Below are positions 55,338 to 64,000 of a stretch of DNA of 64,000 bases, piece by piece. A model generated the notes under the pieces. The model was not told the origin of the DNA and ran no database searches. It worked only from the letters and a program-made list of their open reading frames with translations. Location: positions 1,408,374 to 1,472,373 of the forward strand of contig NZ_JAHSPD010000001.1 in the NCBI RefSeq assembly GCF_020141465.1. Direction: 5' to 3'. Position numbers and translations under genes: made by a program. How positions within the stretch are numbered: the stretch's first letter is position 1; every line of letters begins with the position of its first letter. The DNA is from Roseovarius carneus (GTDB lineage: Bacteria > Pseudomonadota > Alphaproteobacteria > Rhodobacterales > Rhodobacteraceae).

Positions 55338-56582
55338 AAGATCTATAAGCCGGCCGTAAGGAGCCTGCATGTCACCGGCATCGGGTAGCGCCCAGATCAA
55401 GGGCATTGTGCGCGGAGGCGGGCCGGGATCGCCTTCCAGATCGGTGAGGATCACGAGGGCCGAGGCGTGCATCCGCTGGGCCGCATCAATCACGGGGCGA
55501 AAATCCGTCCCGCCGCCGCGCGGCATCTCGGGCAGTTTGGGCCGTGTGTCAGACGGATCAAGGCGGGCGTGGTGGCGGATCACCTCATCGAAGATCATCA
55601 GGTGCAGCTCAGCGCGCATCCGCCGGGCAATCCCTGTGACCTCGCCCCAAAAAAGGGCCAGCCGCGCATCATCAATGCTGCCTGAGGCGTCGAGCGCGAC
55701 GGCGATGCGCGGCACATCCGTCATCGGTTTCGTCCCCGGCTCGAACCCCGGCATCGGCGCGCCCCTCTGCGCGGCCTCGGCCACGCCTGCGATCCAGCGG
55801 CGGGCAGGGCGGTGTGCGCTGGGCTGTGGTGTTTGGGTCACGGCGGCTGTGAGCAGGCGGCGCAGAACACGTTCCCACGGGGTGCGCGGCTCAGGTATAT
55901 CGCCCAGAAGGTGGCCGATACGGCCAAGCCCGCGCCCAGATGCACGCCCTGCGGCCATTGCGCGGCTGACATGTTGGCGCCAGCGCGCGGCCTCCTCGGC
56001 GCGCGCGCCCTCTTCGGTCCCTTGCGGCCCCTCTTCGGGATCAATATCGCCCTCAAACCCCTGCTGCACAGCATAGGCACGGGCGGATTTAGCGGCCTCC
56101 TTGCCGCCGCCCTCTGCCTGTATCAATGCGAAATAGAGCCGGTCCACGTCCCACGCGCCAAGGGCCGTTTGCGGGGCCACATCCTCGCCGCGCAGGGCCT
56201 CTAAGAGGCCCGTGAGCGTCACGGCGGGGCGGGGCAGGGCATGATCGGCAAGCAGCAGTGCCTCGTTGATCAGGGCGTCGGCGGCAAGCTGATATATCTC
56301 GGGCCGGAACGCCCCACCGAGGCGTGCGCCCATCGCCGAGAGCCGGGCAGAGTGGCGCAGGGCGACATGCAACACGTGATGGGCGGTCAGCCCAATCTGT
56401 TCGTGCAGGGGTCGGGCTTCAAAATCCGCGCCATATGTGATCGTGCTGCCGCTGGTGCGTGTCGCTTCCCCGTCGCGGTGCACGCACCAAAGGGCAAGCG
56501 CCGCCAGCGCCGGATCGGCCTCTGCCAGCGCGCGCAGCGCGGGCCCGGCGCGGCGGCTGTGGCTCTGGGCTTGTGGGCTCAC
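55329..56582 (-). CDS. VWA-like metallopeptidase-type protein (DUF2201 family)
   Basis: This 417-residue protein has an N-terminal half resembling metallopeptidase-like DUF2201_N, with a candidate HVLHVALRHSARL region. The C-terminal VWA-like domain has the metal site VALDASGSID (Asp298, DxSxS). GGGTDFRPVI and VILTDLEGD complete it. The start is GTG at 56582, overlapping the AAA gene stop (GTGA). Such proteins act with MoxR-type ATPases in poorly known chaperone or metal-insertion systems. Confidence 0.82.
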   Translation of the reverse strand: MSPQAQSHSRRAGPALRALAEADPALAALALWCVHRDGEATRTSGSTITYGADFEARPLHEQIGLTAHHVLHVALRHSARLSAMGARLGGAFRPEIYQLAADALINEALLLADHALPRPAVTLTGLLEALRGEDVAPQTALGAWDVDRLYFALIQAEGGGKEAAKSARAYAVQQGFEGDIDPEEGPQGTEEGARAEEAARWRQHVSRAMAAGRASGRGLGRIGHLLGDIPEPRTPWERVLRRLLTAAVTQTPQPSAHRPARRWIAGVAEAAQRGAPMPGFEPGTKPMTDVPRIAVALDASGSIDDARLALFWGEVTGIARRMRAELHLMIFDEVIRHHARLDPSDTRPKLPEMPRGGGTDFRPVIDAAQRMHASALVILTDLEGDPGPPPRTMPLIWALPDAGDMQAPYGRLIDLSA

Positions 56583-57697
56583 GCGCGCCCGGCGGCGCTA
56601 CGTTCGGCCATATAGGCGGCATAGCTCTCGGAGGTGCGGAACGCCTCTTGCAAGCCGCTTGCCAGCGCCTTGTCGATCAAAAGCTCGAACCCGTAGGTGC
56701 AAAGCTCACCCAAGGGCAGGGTTCGGAACACCGGCTCGGGGCGCACCTCGGCAAGAGTGCGAATGTCGGCCATCGCGTCGATCACGCGCGGGATGGTCTG
56801 CGCATCCGTCACCGAGATCAGCGCATAGACCAGCGCCGTCAGCCCGTGCAGGCTGGCTGGATAAAGCCGCGCGCGATCACGGGGGGCCGCCTCCAGAATA
56901 TCGCCTGCCTGCACCGTGGCCGCGATATCTTCGGCGATTAGGATGAACTCGGCGGCCACCGCATCACCCAATACGCCCGCAATCAGAATGTCGCGCAGGG
57001 TCTTGTCGGGCACGGCGTGCAGGATGTCGCTGACCCGCGCCCAGCTGCGCGGGGTGCAGGCAATCATCTGACCCCGGCGCAGGGCTTCTTCAGCGTTGTC
57101 CAACAAATCGGGTCGGGTGCGGATGAACGCCGTCACCGACGGGTGCAGGCCGCGCGGCACGGCGTAGCCTTGGAGCCAGTCTGTCGGCTCCGCCACCACG
57201 CTGAGATGGATCAGCCGGTCCGACAGCGCCGTGCCCATCTCATAGGCAATCGCGCCATCCTCGACGGTGTTTCCAGCGGCGACGATGAACGTAGCCTCGG
57301 GTAGAACATGCCGCCCCACGCGGCGCTCTTGCAACAGGCCGTAGACCGTGGGCTGGAGCGAGGGGGCCGCTGCCGTCAGTTCATCAAGGAACAAGATTGC
57401 AGGGCGCGCGGGATCATCGGGCAGGTCCTCGGGGCGATACCAGACAGTGCGCTGGGCGACGTGATCATAGAAGGGCAGGCCGCGCAGGTCTTGTGGCTCA
57501 ATCGTTGTGAGGCGCAGATCGAAAAGCTGTGCGCCGGTTTCCCTGGCCAGTTGCGCGACGATATCGGTTTTGCCGATACCCGGACGCCCGTGCAGCATCC
57601 ATGAGGCGGTCATTTGCCCGGCTGTTTGCGCGGCGTATCCTGCGCGCAGAGCCTCCAGCGCGCGGCCTGCGGGGATGGGGGTGGTGTTGACGGACAT
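56579..57697 (-). CDS. MoxR-type AAA+ ATPase
   Basis: This 372-residue ATPase has Walker A GRPGIGKTD (residues 37-45) and Walker B AILFLDELTAAAPSLQPTVY. The segment VYGLLQERRVGRHVLPEATF and the sensor-1 stretch VAAGNTVEDGAIAYEM are MoxR-like. The ATG at 57697 follows AAGGAG. The VWA partner starts within its last codons. A chaperone or cofactor-insertion role is inferred from the family. Confidence 0.88.
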   Translation of the reverse strand: MSVNTTPIPAGRALEALRAGYAAQTAGQMTASWMLHGRPGIGKTDIVAQLARETGAQLFDLRLTTIEPQDLRGLPFYDHVAQRTVWYRPEDLPDDPARPAILFLDELTAAAPSLQPTVYGLLQERRVGRHVLPEATFIVAAGNTVEDGAIAYEMGTALSDRLIHLSVVAEPTDWLQGYAVPRGLHPSVTAFIRTRPDLLDNAEEALRRGQMIACTPRSWARVSDILHAVPDKTLRDILIAGVLGDAVAAEFILIAEDIAATVQAGDILEAAPRDRARLYPASLHGLTALVYALISVTDAQTIPRVIDAMADIRTLAEVRPEPVFRTLPLGELCTYGFELLIDKALASGLQEAFRTSESYAAYMAERSAAGRA

Positions 57698-57775
57698 GGC
57701 GCGCGCTCCTTTTAGCAGGGTTAATCTAGCGGAGTGGCGGGTGTGGGCAAGCACGGCCGCGAGGGGTGGGGATGT

Positions 57776-58756
57776 TCAATACCGCCGATGAACGCGCTTG
57801 GCGCGCAGGATTTTGCGGCCCTTCTGCCGCTCGCGCAGGAACACGAAAAGCCCCGACCCAAGGATGAGGACGATCCCGGCCATCATCACCGGGGTGGGCA
57901 GTTCACCAAACACCACAAAGCCCCAGAAGATCGCCAGTGGCAGCCCGACATACTCAAACGGCGCCACGGTGGCCGCATCCGACAGCCGGTACGCCTGTGC
58001 CATGGTGTATCCGACCACGGCCGAGGCCATACCAAGCCCGGCAAAGAGCCAGATATCATTGCCCGTGGGCACGACCCAAGGCCGCAGCAGGAAGATCAGG
58101 CTTTGGCTCTCTAACCCCTCGGCAAACCGTCCATCCCCGGCGATGAAATAGAAGCAGGCGCAGACGATGATGAAATTTGCCTGCACATAAATCGCCAGCG
58201 CCGAGGCTTTGGACGTCACGCCCAGCTTGCGCGTCAACACCTGTGTCGTCGCGTAAAAACACGCCCCGATCAGCGGCAGGGTGTAGACATAAAACGGGGT
58301 CACACGCGCTGCACCCGTCTGCCAGGGGCTCGCCACGATGATCACCCCGATAAAGCCCACGATGACTGCGCCGATCCTGAGCGGCCCGACCTTCTCGCCC
58401 AGCATGGGGATGCTCAGAAGGGTGATCATCAGCGGGGCGGCAAAGAAGATCGCCGTCACTTCGGCTTGCGTCAGCGAAGCAAGCGCTACGAAAAAGCACA
58501 GATTGGCCACCACCAGCATCATCGCACGCAGAAAATGCAGACCTGGTGTGGCGGTTTTCAGGATGCGCCAGCCGCCCTCCATCTGCACAAGCGCGAGCGA
58601 GAAGACGATCCCGATCACCGACCGGGTGAACACCATTTGGTGCAAAGGATAGCCGCCCGAGAGGAATTTGATCAGCGTGTCGTTGATCGAAATCGCGAGC
58701 ATTCCAAACAGGATAAAGACAATCCCTGCGATGCGGTTGTTCGGCTCTGTGCTCAT
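57776..58756 (-). CDS. EamA/DMT-family transporter
   Basis: This 326-residue protein has ten predicted membrane helices in two five-helix EamA repeats. Repeat one begins IAGIVFILFGMLAISINDTL; repeat two begins near FYVYTLPLIGACFYATTQVL. VGYTMAQAYRLSDAATVAPF is typical of the family end. The C-terminal tail is very basic (RERQKGRKILRAKRVHRRY). Members export amino acids or metabolites; the substrate here is unknown. Confidence 0.9.
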   Translation of the reverse strand: MSTEPNNRIAGIVFILFGMLAISINDTLIKFLSGGYPLHQMVFTRSVIGIVFSLALVQMEGGWRILKTATPGLHFLRAMMLVVANLCFFVALASLTQAEVTAIFFAAPLMITLLSIPMLGEKVGPLRIGAVIVGFIGVIIVASPWQTGAARVTPFYVYTLPLIGACFYATTQVLTRKLGVTSKASALAIYVQANFIIVCACFYFIAGDGRFAEGLESQSLIFLLRPWVVPTGNDIWLFAGLGMASAVVGYTMAQAYRLSDAATVAPFEYVGLPLAIFWGFVVFGELPTPVMMAGIVLILGSGLFVFLRERQKGRKILRAKRVHRRY

Positions 58757-58879
58757 TTTTCGTCCCTTCCCAGATCAGCGGTAGCACGTCTTTGGGCCGC
58801 GCGGCAGGTTTCTTAAGCATCTTGGCGGGTGCGCGCGCTTGGGGTAGCGTGCGAGGGAACTTGCCAGGGAGAGTCTTCG

Positions 58880-59413
58880 ATGAAAATGAGCGACAGCCGC
58901 GAGATTGCAGCGGACAGGGCCACCGTCTGGGCCGCCCTTCTAAGCCCCGAGGTTTTGAAAGATTGCGTGCCCGGCGCGACCGAGGTGACCGGCACGCCCG
59001 AGGACGGGTTTGAGGCCACGGTGACGCAAAAGGTGGGCCCGGTGAAAGCCACGTTCAAAGGGCAGGTCGTCCTCAGCAATATGGTGGAGCATGAGAGCCT
59101 GACCCTGACCGGTGAGGGCAAGGGCGGGGCTGCGGGGTTTGCCAAGGGCGGGGCCGATGTGCGGCTTGAAACGATAGAGGGCGGCACGCGTCTGAGCTAT
59201 GATGTGGAGGCCAAGGTCGGTGGCAAGCTCGCGCAGCTTGGCAGCCGCATCGTGGACGGGTTTGCCAAGAAGATGGCCGATCAGTTTTTCTCGAACCTCG
59301 AGACGGCCATCGTGGGGCCCGAGCCCGAGCAGGCGGAAGAGGATGTCCCCCCCGTAGAGGGGGACGACGCGCAGAAAAAAGGCTGGCTCAAGCGGGCGTT
59401 TTCAAAGGACTAG
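58880..59413 (+). CDS. coxG: CoxG-family SRPBCC protein
   Basis: This 177-residue protein has the CO dehydrogenase subunit G fold: EIAADRATVWAALLSPEVLK, VPGATEVTGTPEDGFEATV and GGTRLSYDVEAKVGGKLAQL. CoxG helps anchor or mature CO dehydrogenase, but most homologues, like this one, are not next to cox genes. The C-terminus is acidic, then basic (KKGWLKRAFSKD). GGGAG precedes ATG 58880. Confidence 0.88.
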   Translation: MKMSDSREIAADRATVWAALLSPEVLKDCVPGATEVTGTPEDGFEATVTQKVGPVKATFKGQVVLSNMVEHESLTLTGEGKGGAAGFAKGGADVRLETIEGGTRLSYDVEAKVGGKLAQLGSRIVDGFAKKMADQFFSNLETAIVGPEPEQAEEDVPPVEGDDAQKKGWLKRAFSKD

Positions 59414-59415
59414 CG

Positions 59416-60660
59416 TCACAGCGAGAGCGTGCCCGCCATCCGCGCGACCACATCGCGCCCGCTTTGATAGGCGCCATGGGCCGTGGCCTGCCATTTCAGC
59501 GAAAACGCCTCACCCGCGAAACCCACCCGGCCCGTATCGCGCGCAATGATGTCGCGGCGCAGCTGGGCCGAACCGGGCTGTGCATGAGAATAGGAGCCAA
59601 GGATAAGCGGGTCCTCGGTCCAGCTGGTCGTGGCCGTGCCGGTGATCATCTTGGTAAACTCCGCCCCGAAGGCCGCCACCAGATGCTGCGTGGCCAGATC
59701 GATCATCGCCTCGGGGCCTGCGGCGGAGACCTCGCGCGCGGGTGTGCCGCCGATATGGTTGATCACCATCGGCGCGCCATCCTCGACGATCTGAAAGTTG
59801 AGCGGGCCTGCATCATTGCCGGTGTCGATTGAGGTAAAGAGCTTGCCCTGAAATTCCGCCGGCATGTCGGTGAGGGTAAACGCGACCTTCTCATAAGACC
59901 CGCAGGTGATCGTCTCCATATCCGCCACGAGATCGGCGGCGGGGCCGGGGCCGAACGCAATCGCGCCGCTTTGCAGCACATTGGCCGAGACGGTCACAAT
60001 CGCGGCCTTCGCGCGCAGCGTGCCAGTATCTGTATCCACCTCCACACCATTTGCCGTATGTCGTACCGCGCGCACGGGCGTGCCGAGATGTATGGGCAGC
60101 CCCTGGGCCATCGCCGCAATCAGCGCACCATACCCGGTGAGCACCGGCCAGTCGGCGTCCACATCGGCGTAATCGGAATAGCCCGCAGCCGAGACAACTT
60201 CGGGATCATCACCGGACAAAAGCTGAAAAATCATCCGCATGGTTGGACGCCACTGGTCGGGCGGGGGCATCACGTCGCTGACTGCAATGTCTTGTCCGGC
60301 CTTGCCCGCGTCATAGATCGTATCGAAGAAATGATCGAAGCTGGCCTCGGCCTCGGCTGCGCTTTGGCCCGAGGCGAACCCATCCTTCCAATAGCTTACG
60401 TAATCCTCGCGCGGAGCGGAATCGTACCGCGCGCCCAGCCTGTCCGCATGCGCGACCAAGGGATTTTCCGTCGCGCAATGCAGCCAGTGACAGCCCCAAT
60501 CCCACGTCCGCTCCAGCCCGCCGCTCGCGGTATAGGCCCGCCCGCCGACGCGGTCTGCCCCCTCAAGGATCACGAAAGACAGCCCGCGCGCGGCACAGTC
60601 CAGACCCGCGCCAATGCCCGCCGCCCCTGCGCCGATGATGATAATGTCTGGATCGCTCAT
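59416..60660 (-). CDS. Flavin-containing amine oxidase-like protein
   Basis: This 414-residue oxidoreductase begins MSDPDIIIIGAGAAGIGAGL, the FAD-binding GxGxxG, with DRVGGRAYT nearby. TWDWGCHWLHCATENP is close to the FAD-clamping region. Its C-terminal motif GRVGFAGEAFSLKWQATAHG is the monoamine oxidase FAD signature (GEA/HGA). The amine substrate is unknown. It ends 2 bases from the coxG stop, tail to tail. Confidence 0.9.
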   Translation of the reverse strand: MSDPDIIIIGAGAAGIGAGLDCAARGLSFVILEGADRVGGRAYTASGGLERTWDWGCHWLHCATENPLVAHADRLGARYDSAPREDYVSYWKDGFASGQSAAEAEASFDHFFDTIYDAGKAGQDIAVSDVMPPPDQWRPTMRMIFQLLSGDDPEVVSAAGYSDYADVDADWPVLTGYGALIAAMAQGLPIHLGTPVRAVRHTANGVEVDTDTGTLRAKAAIVTVSANVLQSGAIAFGPGPAADLVADMETITCGSYEKVAFTLTDMPAEFQGKLFTSIDTGNDAGPLNFQIVEDGAPMVINHIGGTPAREVSAAGPEAMIDLATQHLVAAFGAEFTKMITGTATTSWTEDPLILGSYSHAQPGSAQLRRDIIARDTGRVGFAGEAFSLKWQATAHGAYQSGRDVVARMAGTLSL

Positions 60661-60829
60661 GCTGTGCCGCCCCTCATATATTTGATCAAACCCTAGAGGC
60701 TTTGTGCCGGGGTGCAAGGCCGTAACCCGGTCTTTGTGCAGTCGCGCAGGGCTGTGTCTCATCAAATGCCTGATTGCCCCTGCGCGCCCATGGGCTAGTG
60801 TCCGCCCCGAACCGATCGGGGAGAGCATG

Positions 60830-61759
60830 ATGCGCGAGATTGTCAAAGTCGAGGGGCTGAGCAAGGTTTTTGCGGGCGGGTTTGAAGCGCTCAAAGGCGT
60901 GGATCTGAGCATCCGGGAGGGCGAAATCCTGGCCCTGCTTGGCCCCAATGGCGCGGGCAAGACCACGCTGATTTCGGCGCTGTGCGGCATCACATCCCCC
61001 ACGGGCGGGCACGCCTCCATTGGCGGGCATGACATCATCACCGGATACCGCGCCGCGCGGCGTTTGGTGGGTCTGGTTCCGCAGGAGATCGCGCTGGAGC
61101 CGTTCGAGCTTGTGATCAACACCGTGCGATTTTCGCGCGGCCTGTTTGGCAAGCGACGCGATGATGCGCTCATTGAGAAAATCCTGCGCCAGCTGAGCCT
61201 GTGGGACAAGCGGGGCGCGCGCACGCGTGAACTCTCTGGCGGGATGAAGCGCCGGGTGCTGATTGCCAAGGCATTGTGCCACGAGCCGCGCGTTTTGTTT
61301 CTGGATGAACCGACGGCGGGCGTTGATGTGGAGCTGCGCCGCGACATGTGGAAAATCGTCGAGGATCTGCGCGCCGACGGCGTGACCATTATCCTGACTA
61401 CGCATTATATCGAGGAGGCCGAGGCGATTGCCGACAGGATCGCGGTGATCAATGGCGGCAAGATCCTTCTGGTTGAGGATAAAGCCACATTGATGCAGCA
61501 GATGGGGCGCAAGACGCTTCGGATTGATCTGAAAGCGGCGGTGAGCGCGGTGCCCGAGGCGCTGAAGGCCTATGCCGTGGAACTGTCCGGGGACGGGCTG
61601 AGCCTGACCTACACCTATGATACGCGCGGCGAGGGCACCGGGATCACCCGTCTGTTGCAGGCGCTGGCCGCTGAGGGGCTGGCCTTGCGCGACATCCAGA
61701 CCACCCAAAGCAGCCTTGAGGAAATCTTCGTGGGTCTCATTCAGGAGGGTGCGGCATGA
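60830..61759 (+). CDS. yadG: ABC exporter ATP-binding protein (YadG type)
   Basis: This 309-residue ABC-2 type ATPase has Walker [11 protein letters not shown] (residues 38-47), Walker [21 protein letters not shown], the signature [16 protein letters not shown], and [15 protein letters not shown]. The C-terminal 90 residues form a regulatory extension as in YadG/DrrA. ATG 60830 is 6 bases from GGGGAG; ATG 60827 is too close. Its end overlaps the permease gene (ATGA). Confidence 0.9.
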   Translation: MREIVKVEGLSKVFAGGFEALKGVDLSIREGEILALLGPNGAGKTTLISALCGITSPTGGHASIGGHDIITGYRAARRLVGLVPQEIALEPFELVINTVRFSRGLFGKRRDDALIEKILRQLSLWDKRGARTRELSGGMKRRVLIAKALCHEPRVLFLDEPTAGVDVELRRDMWKIVEDLRADGVTIILTTHYIEEAEAIADRIAVINGGKILLVEDKATLMQQMGRKTLRIDLKAAVSAVPEALKAYAVELSGDGLSLTYTYDTRGEGTGITRLLQALAAEGLALRDIQTTQSSLEEIFVGLIQEGAA

Positions 61760-62517
61760 ACTACCCCGCTATCTGGGCCATTTACCTTTATGAGATGAAA
61801 CGGTTTTTCCGCACGTTGATGGAAAGCCTTTTGTCGCCCGTCATCTCCACCTCGCTCTATTTCGTGGTGTTTGGCGCGGCCATCGGCAGCCGCATTGATC
61901 AGGTTGAGGGCGTGACCTACGGCGCCTTCATCGTGCCCGGCCTGATCATGCTCAGCGTGATGACGCAAGCCATCTCCAACGCCTCCTTCGGGATATATTT
62001 CCCGAAATTCATCGGCACGATATTCGAGCTTCTCTCTGCGCCCATCAACTTTCTGGAGATCGTGATCGGCTATGTCGGGGCGGCGGCCACGAAGGCGCTT
62101 TTGATCGGGGTGATCATCCTCATCACCGCCAAGCTTTTCGTGGATATCGAGGTGATGCACCCGGGCGCGATGATCGCGTTCCTCTTGCTGACCTGCGTAT
62201 CCTTCAGCCTCTTTGGCTTCATCATCGGCATCTGGTCGCAGAACTTTCAGCAGCTTCAACTCATCCCGCTTCTGGTCATCACGCCTTTGGTGTTTCTCGG
62301 TGGTGCGTTCTATTCCGTCTCGATGCTGCCGCCCTCGTGGCAGACGGTGACGCTGTTCAACCCGGTCGTTTATCTCATCTCGGGCTTCCGCTGGTCCTTT
62401 TTTGGCGTGTCGGATGTGCCGGTGATTGCAAGTTTGATTGCAATCGGGGTGTTTACGGCGCTCTGCCTCGGGGTGATCTGGTGGATCTTCAAGACGGGTT
62501 ATCGGATCAAATCCTAA
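61756..62517 (+). CDS. yadH: ABC exporter permease (YadH type)
   Basis: This 253-residue ABC-2 permease has six membrane helices. It resembles E. coli YadH in segment order: [74 protein letters not shown] and [12 protein letters not shown]. The transported compound is unknown. The gene is coupled to the ATPase by a 4-base overlap. Confidence 0.92.
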   Translation: MNYPAIWAIYLYEMKRFFRTLMESLLSPVISTSLYFVVFGAAIGSRIDQVEGVTYGAFIVPGLIMLSVMTQAISNASFGIYFPKFIGTIFELLSAPINFLEIVIGYVGAAATKALLIGVIILITAKLFVDIEVMHPGAMIAFLLLTCVSFSLFGFIIGIWSQNFQQLQLIPLLVITPLVFLGGAFYSVSMLPPSWQTVTLFNPVVYLISGFRWSFFGVSDVPVIASLIAIGVFTALCLGVIWWIFKTGYRIKS

Positions 62518-62635
62518 CGCAGCCCGCCCAAAGGGTTAACATGAGGCCCCGTCCGGTTACATTTTTACCATAACTTGCGCATTGAACCGCGCCCGCGCCT
62601 TGTTTGTGGGCGGGGGCGGTTCTACATCGAAACAC

Positions 62636-63451
62636 ATGACAAAATGGACAAAGATCAAAGCCAAGCTGCCCTTCACCAAGTCGCCGCCGATGGTGGCTGT
62701 TGTGCGACTCGCAGGGGCAATCGGCACTGGCGGGCGCACGGCGCTGAGCGATGAAACCCTCGCCCCGGTGATCGAGAAAGCGTTCTCCAAGGGCAAGCCC
62801 AAGGCCATCGCGCTTGAGATCAACTCGCCCGGTGGCTCGCCGGTGCAATCGGCGCTCATTGCGGCGCGCATCCGGCGGCTGGCGGCGGAGAAAGACATTC
62901 CCGTTCATGCTTTTGTCGAAGACGTGGCCGCTTCGGGCGGCTATTGGCTTGCCTGTGCGGCGGATGACATCCATGTGGATTACGGCAGCATCATCGGCTC
63001 CATCGGCGTGATTTCTGCGGGCTTCGGCCTGCCGGTGTTCCTTGCGCGACAAGGGATTGAGAGGCGGGTTTATACAGCGGGCAAATCCAAATCCACGCTT
63101 GATCCGTTTCGCCCGGAAAAGGATGAGGACGTGGCCCGGCTCAAGAGCCTTCTGGACGATATCCACGTGGGTTTCATCGACTATGTCAAAGAACGGCGCG
63201 GGGGGAAGCTGGGCGATAATCCGGACCTCTTCAATGGCGAATTCTGGCTCGGTGCCAAAGCGCAGGAGCTTGGCCTCGTGGACGGGCAGGGGCATTTGAT
63301 CCCCACGCTCAAGCGGCTCTACGGCGACGATGTGCGGATTCAGCGGTATGGACGCAAACGCGGTCTTTTCCAGCGTTTTGGGGCCGAGATTGTGCATGAT
63401 GCCCTTGCTTCGGTCGAAGAACGCGCGCTTTATGCACGGTTCGGGCTGTAA
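62636..63451 (+). CDS. sohB: S49-family serine peptidase (SohB/SppA type)
   Basis: This 271-residue protein has the crotonase-like peptidase core: ALEINSPGGSPVQSALI, VEDVAASGGYWLACAAD (Ser100) and SIGVISAGFGLPVFLARQG. The general base is predicted as Lys152 in AGKSKSTLDPF, 52 residues on, as in SppA. There is no strong N-terminal membrane helix from ATG 62636, unusual for the group; a longer start at 62582 would not add one. The ribosome-binding site is weak. Confidence 0.9.
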   Translation: MTKWTKIKAKLPFTKSPPMVAVVRLAGAIGTGGRTALSDETLAPVIEKAFSKGKPKAIALEINSPGGSPVQSALIAARIRRLAAEKDIPVHAFVEDVAASGGYWLACAADDIHVDYGSIIGSIGVISAGFGLPVFLARQGIERRVYTAGKSKSTLDPFRPEKDEDVARLKSLLDDIHVGFIDYVKERRGGKLGDNPDLFNGEFWLGAKAQELGLVDGQGHLIPTLKRLYGDDVRIQRYGRKRGLFQRFGAEIVHDALASVEERALYARFGL

Positions 63452-63460
63452 GGGGCGCAT

Positions 63461-63628
63461 GTGATAATCAAGATCGTTTCACTTTTCCTGATCGGGATGG
63501 GCGTGCTGGCCATGTTTGGCAAGCTGCGGTTTCCGGGGCAGAAGCGGCTGGCGGCGGCCAAGTGCCAGAAATGTGGCAAATATCGCATCGGCAAGGGTCC
63601 GTGTTCGTGCACCAAGGGGAAAAGCTAG
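63461..63628 (+). CDS. Small membrane zinc-ribbon protein
   Basis: This 55-residue protein starts with GTG behind AAGGGG, 9 bases after the peptidase stop. One N-terminal membrane helix (IIKIVSLFLIGMGVLAMFG) precedes a basic stretch. A four-cysteine zinc ribbon follows, with Cys35, Cys38, Cys48 and Cys50 (CQKCGKYRIGKGPCSC). Its stop directly abuts the next gene's ATG. The function is unknown, but the operon position suggests work with the peptidase or the exchanger. Confidence 0.82.
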   Translation: MIIKIVSLFLIGMGVLAMFGKLRFPGQKRLAAAKCQKCGKYRIGKGPCSCTKGKS

Positions 63629-64000
63629 ATGATGGTCTGGGGTCTGGCGGGTCTGGGGCTGGTGATCTTGCTTCTGGCGGGCGATGCGCTGGTCAAGGGT
63701 GCTGTGAACCTCAGCCTTCGGGTGGGAATCCCGGCCCTGATCGTCAGCCTCACCATCGTTGCTTTCGGCACATCTGCACCTGAACTTCTCATCGGGATCA
63801 ACGCTGTGCTGGAGGACAAGCCGGGCCTCGCCTTGGGCAATGTGGTGGGGTCCAACACGGCCAATATCCTGCTTGTCTTGGGTATACCGGCGATGATTGC
63901 GGTGATGCACACCTCGCATTGCGATACGAAAAAAAGCTTTAATTTCATGATCGCAGGCACGGTTCTTTTCATCGCGCTTGCCTTTCGCGGCACGTTTGAC
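63629..64000 (+). CDS. Ca2+/Na+ exchanger family protein (3' end outside window)
   Basis: The first 124 residues of a CaCA-superfamily antiporter are present (begins MMVWGLAGLGLVILLLAGDA). The alpha-1 repeat motifs are TIVAFGTSAPELLIGINAVL and GNVVGSNTANILLVLG, whose acidic and polar residues bind the cations. The gene begins immediately after the zinc-ribbon stop codon and runs off the right edge. Homologues are YrbG-like, of unclear physiological ion. Confidence 0.9.
   Translation, partial: MMVWGLAGLGLVILLLAGDALVKGAVNLSLRVGIPALIVSLTIVAFGTSAPELLIGINAVLEDKPGLALGNVVGSNTANILLVLGIPAMIAVMHTSHCDTKKSFNFMIAGTVLFIALAFRGTFD

Noticed and set aside
1-64000. CRISPR arrays, insertion sequences, prophage or plasmid features
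   Set aside because: No spaced repeats, transposase, integrase or replication gene was seen by reading the window.

Overview
The window is a gene-dense, GC-rich bacterial chromosome segment. It almost certainly comes from an alphaproteobacterium of the Rhodobacterales (Roseobacter/Rhodobacter type). The basis is gene content: an F0-only ATP synthase operon with separate b and b' subunits, an ATP12-family F1 assembly chaperone, a bztABCD-type acidic amino acid ABC transporter with enlarged permeases, glnK-amtB, a MetH split over two genes, and the order rpmH-rnpA-yidD-ttcA...yidC-engB-argB. No insertion sequence, prophage, integrase or CRISPR array was seen, so this reads as core chromosome. 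Adjacent genes very often overlap by ATGA or GTGA, which points to tight translational coupling.

Layout. 1-3.2 kb: partial ArsR regulator with a palindromic operator, then atpI-atpB-atpE-atpX-atpF closed by an intrinsic terminator. 3.3-7.5 kb (minus): a LysM protein behind a 20-codon leader ORF, folC, accD and a CPBP protease. 7.6-11.3 kb (plus): ilvD, a lipoprotein and two uncharacterised genes. 11.3-14.6 kb (minus): a broken small gene, rmuC, mutL. 14.7-18.2 kb: rhodanese, acyl-CoA dehydrogenase behind a double GntR-like operator, amtB and glnK. 18.4-25.1 kb: a class A penicillin-binding protein, mlaC-mlaA, and a ridA-phosphodiesterase-acyltransferase-pterin dehydratase run. 25.1-31.8 kb: peroxiredoxin, ferredoxin reductase-rsmD, glycerate kinase, and crcB-rluC-HAD-ATP12.

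32-36.6 kb: bztABCD with an intercistronic stem-loop and a terminator. 36.6-45.6 kb (minus): sixA, a 4Fe-4S protein, a sterol-desaturase family enzyme, argB, engB, yidC, a degenerate-GGDEF/EAL protein, ttcA, yidD, rnpA and rpmH with a strong promoter. 45.8-49.5 kb: a TVP38-type membrane protein with a flavoprotein disulfide reductase, a sensor kinase and tRNA-Arg(ACG). 49.8-53.6 kb (minus): the two halves of MetH. 53.8-64 kb: an ArsC/Spx-like protein, a Tat-exported rhodanese, an unknown membrane protein, a MoxR-ATPase/VWA pair, an EamA exporter, CoxG, an amine-oxidase-like flavoprotein, a YadG/YadH exporter, an S49 peptidase, a 55-residue zinc-ribbon membrane protein and the start of a Ca2+/Na+ exchanger.

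Functionally the window combines energy conversion (F0 genes plus the ATP12 chaperone), nitrogen and amino acid acquisition (amtB-glnK, bztABCD, argB, ilvD, metH), envelope maintenance (penicillin-binding protein, mla, yidC, LysM) and RNA/DNA upkeep (mutL, rmuC, rsmD, rluC, ttcA, rnpA). I see no complete new system. The best candidates for undescribed biology are the MoxR/VWA pair, the S49 peptidase/zinc-ribbon/exchanger run, the two uncharacterised genes near 10-11 kb, the coupled leader ORF before the LysM gene, and several well-formed palindromic operators whose regulators are not in the window.
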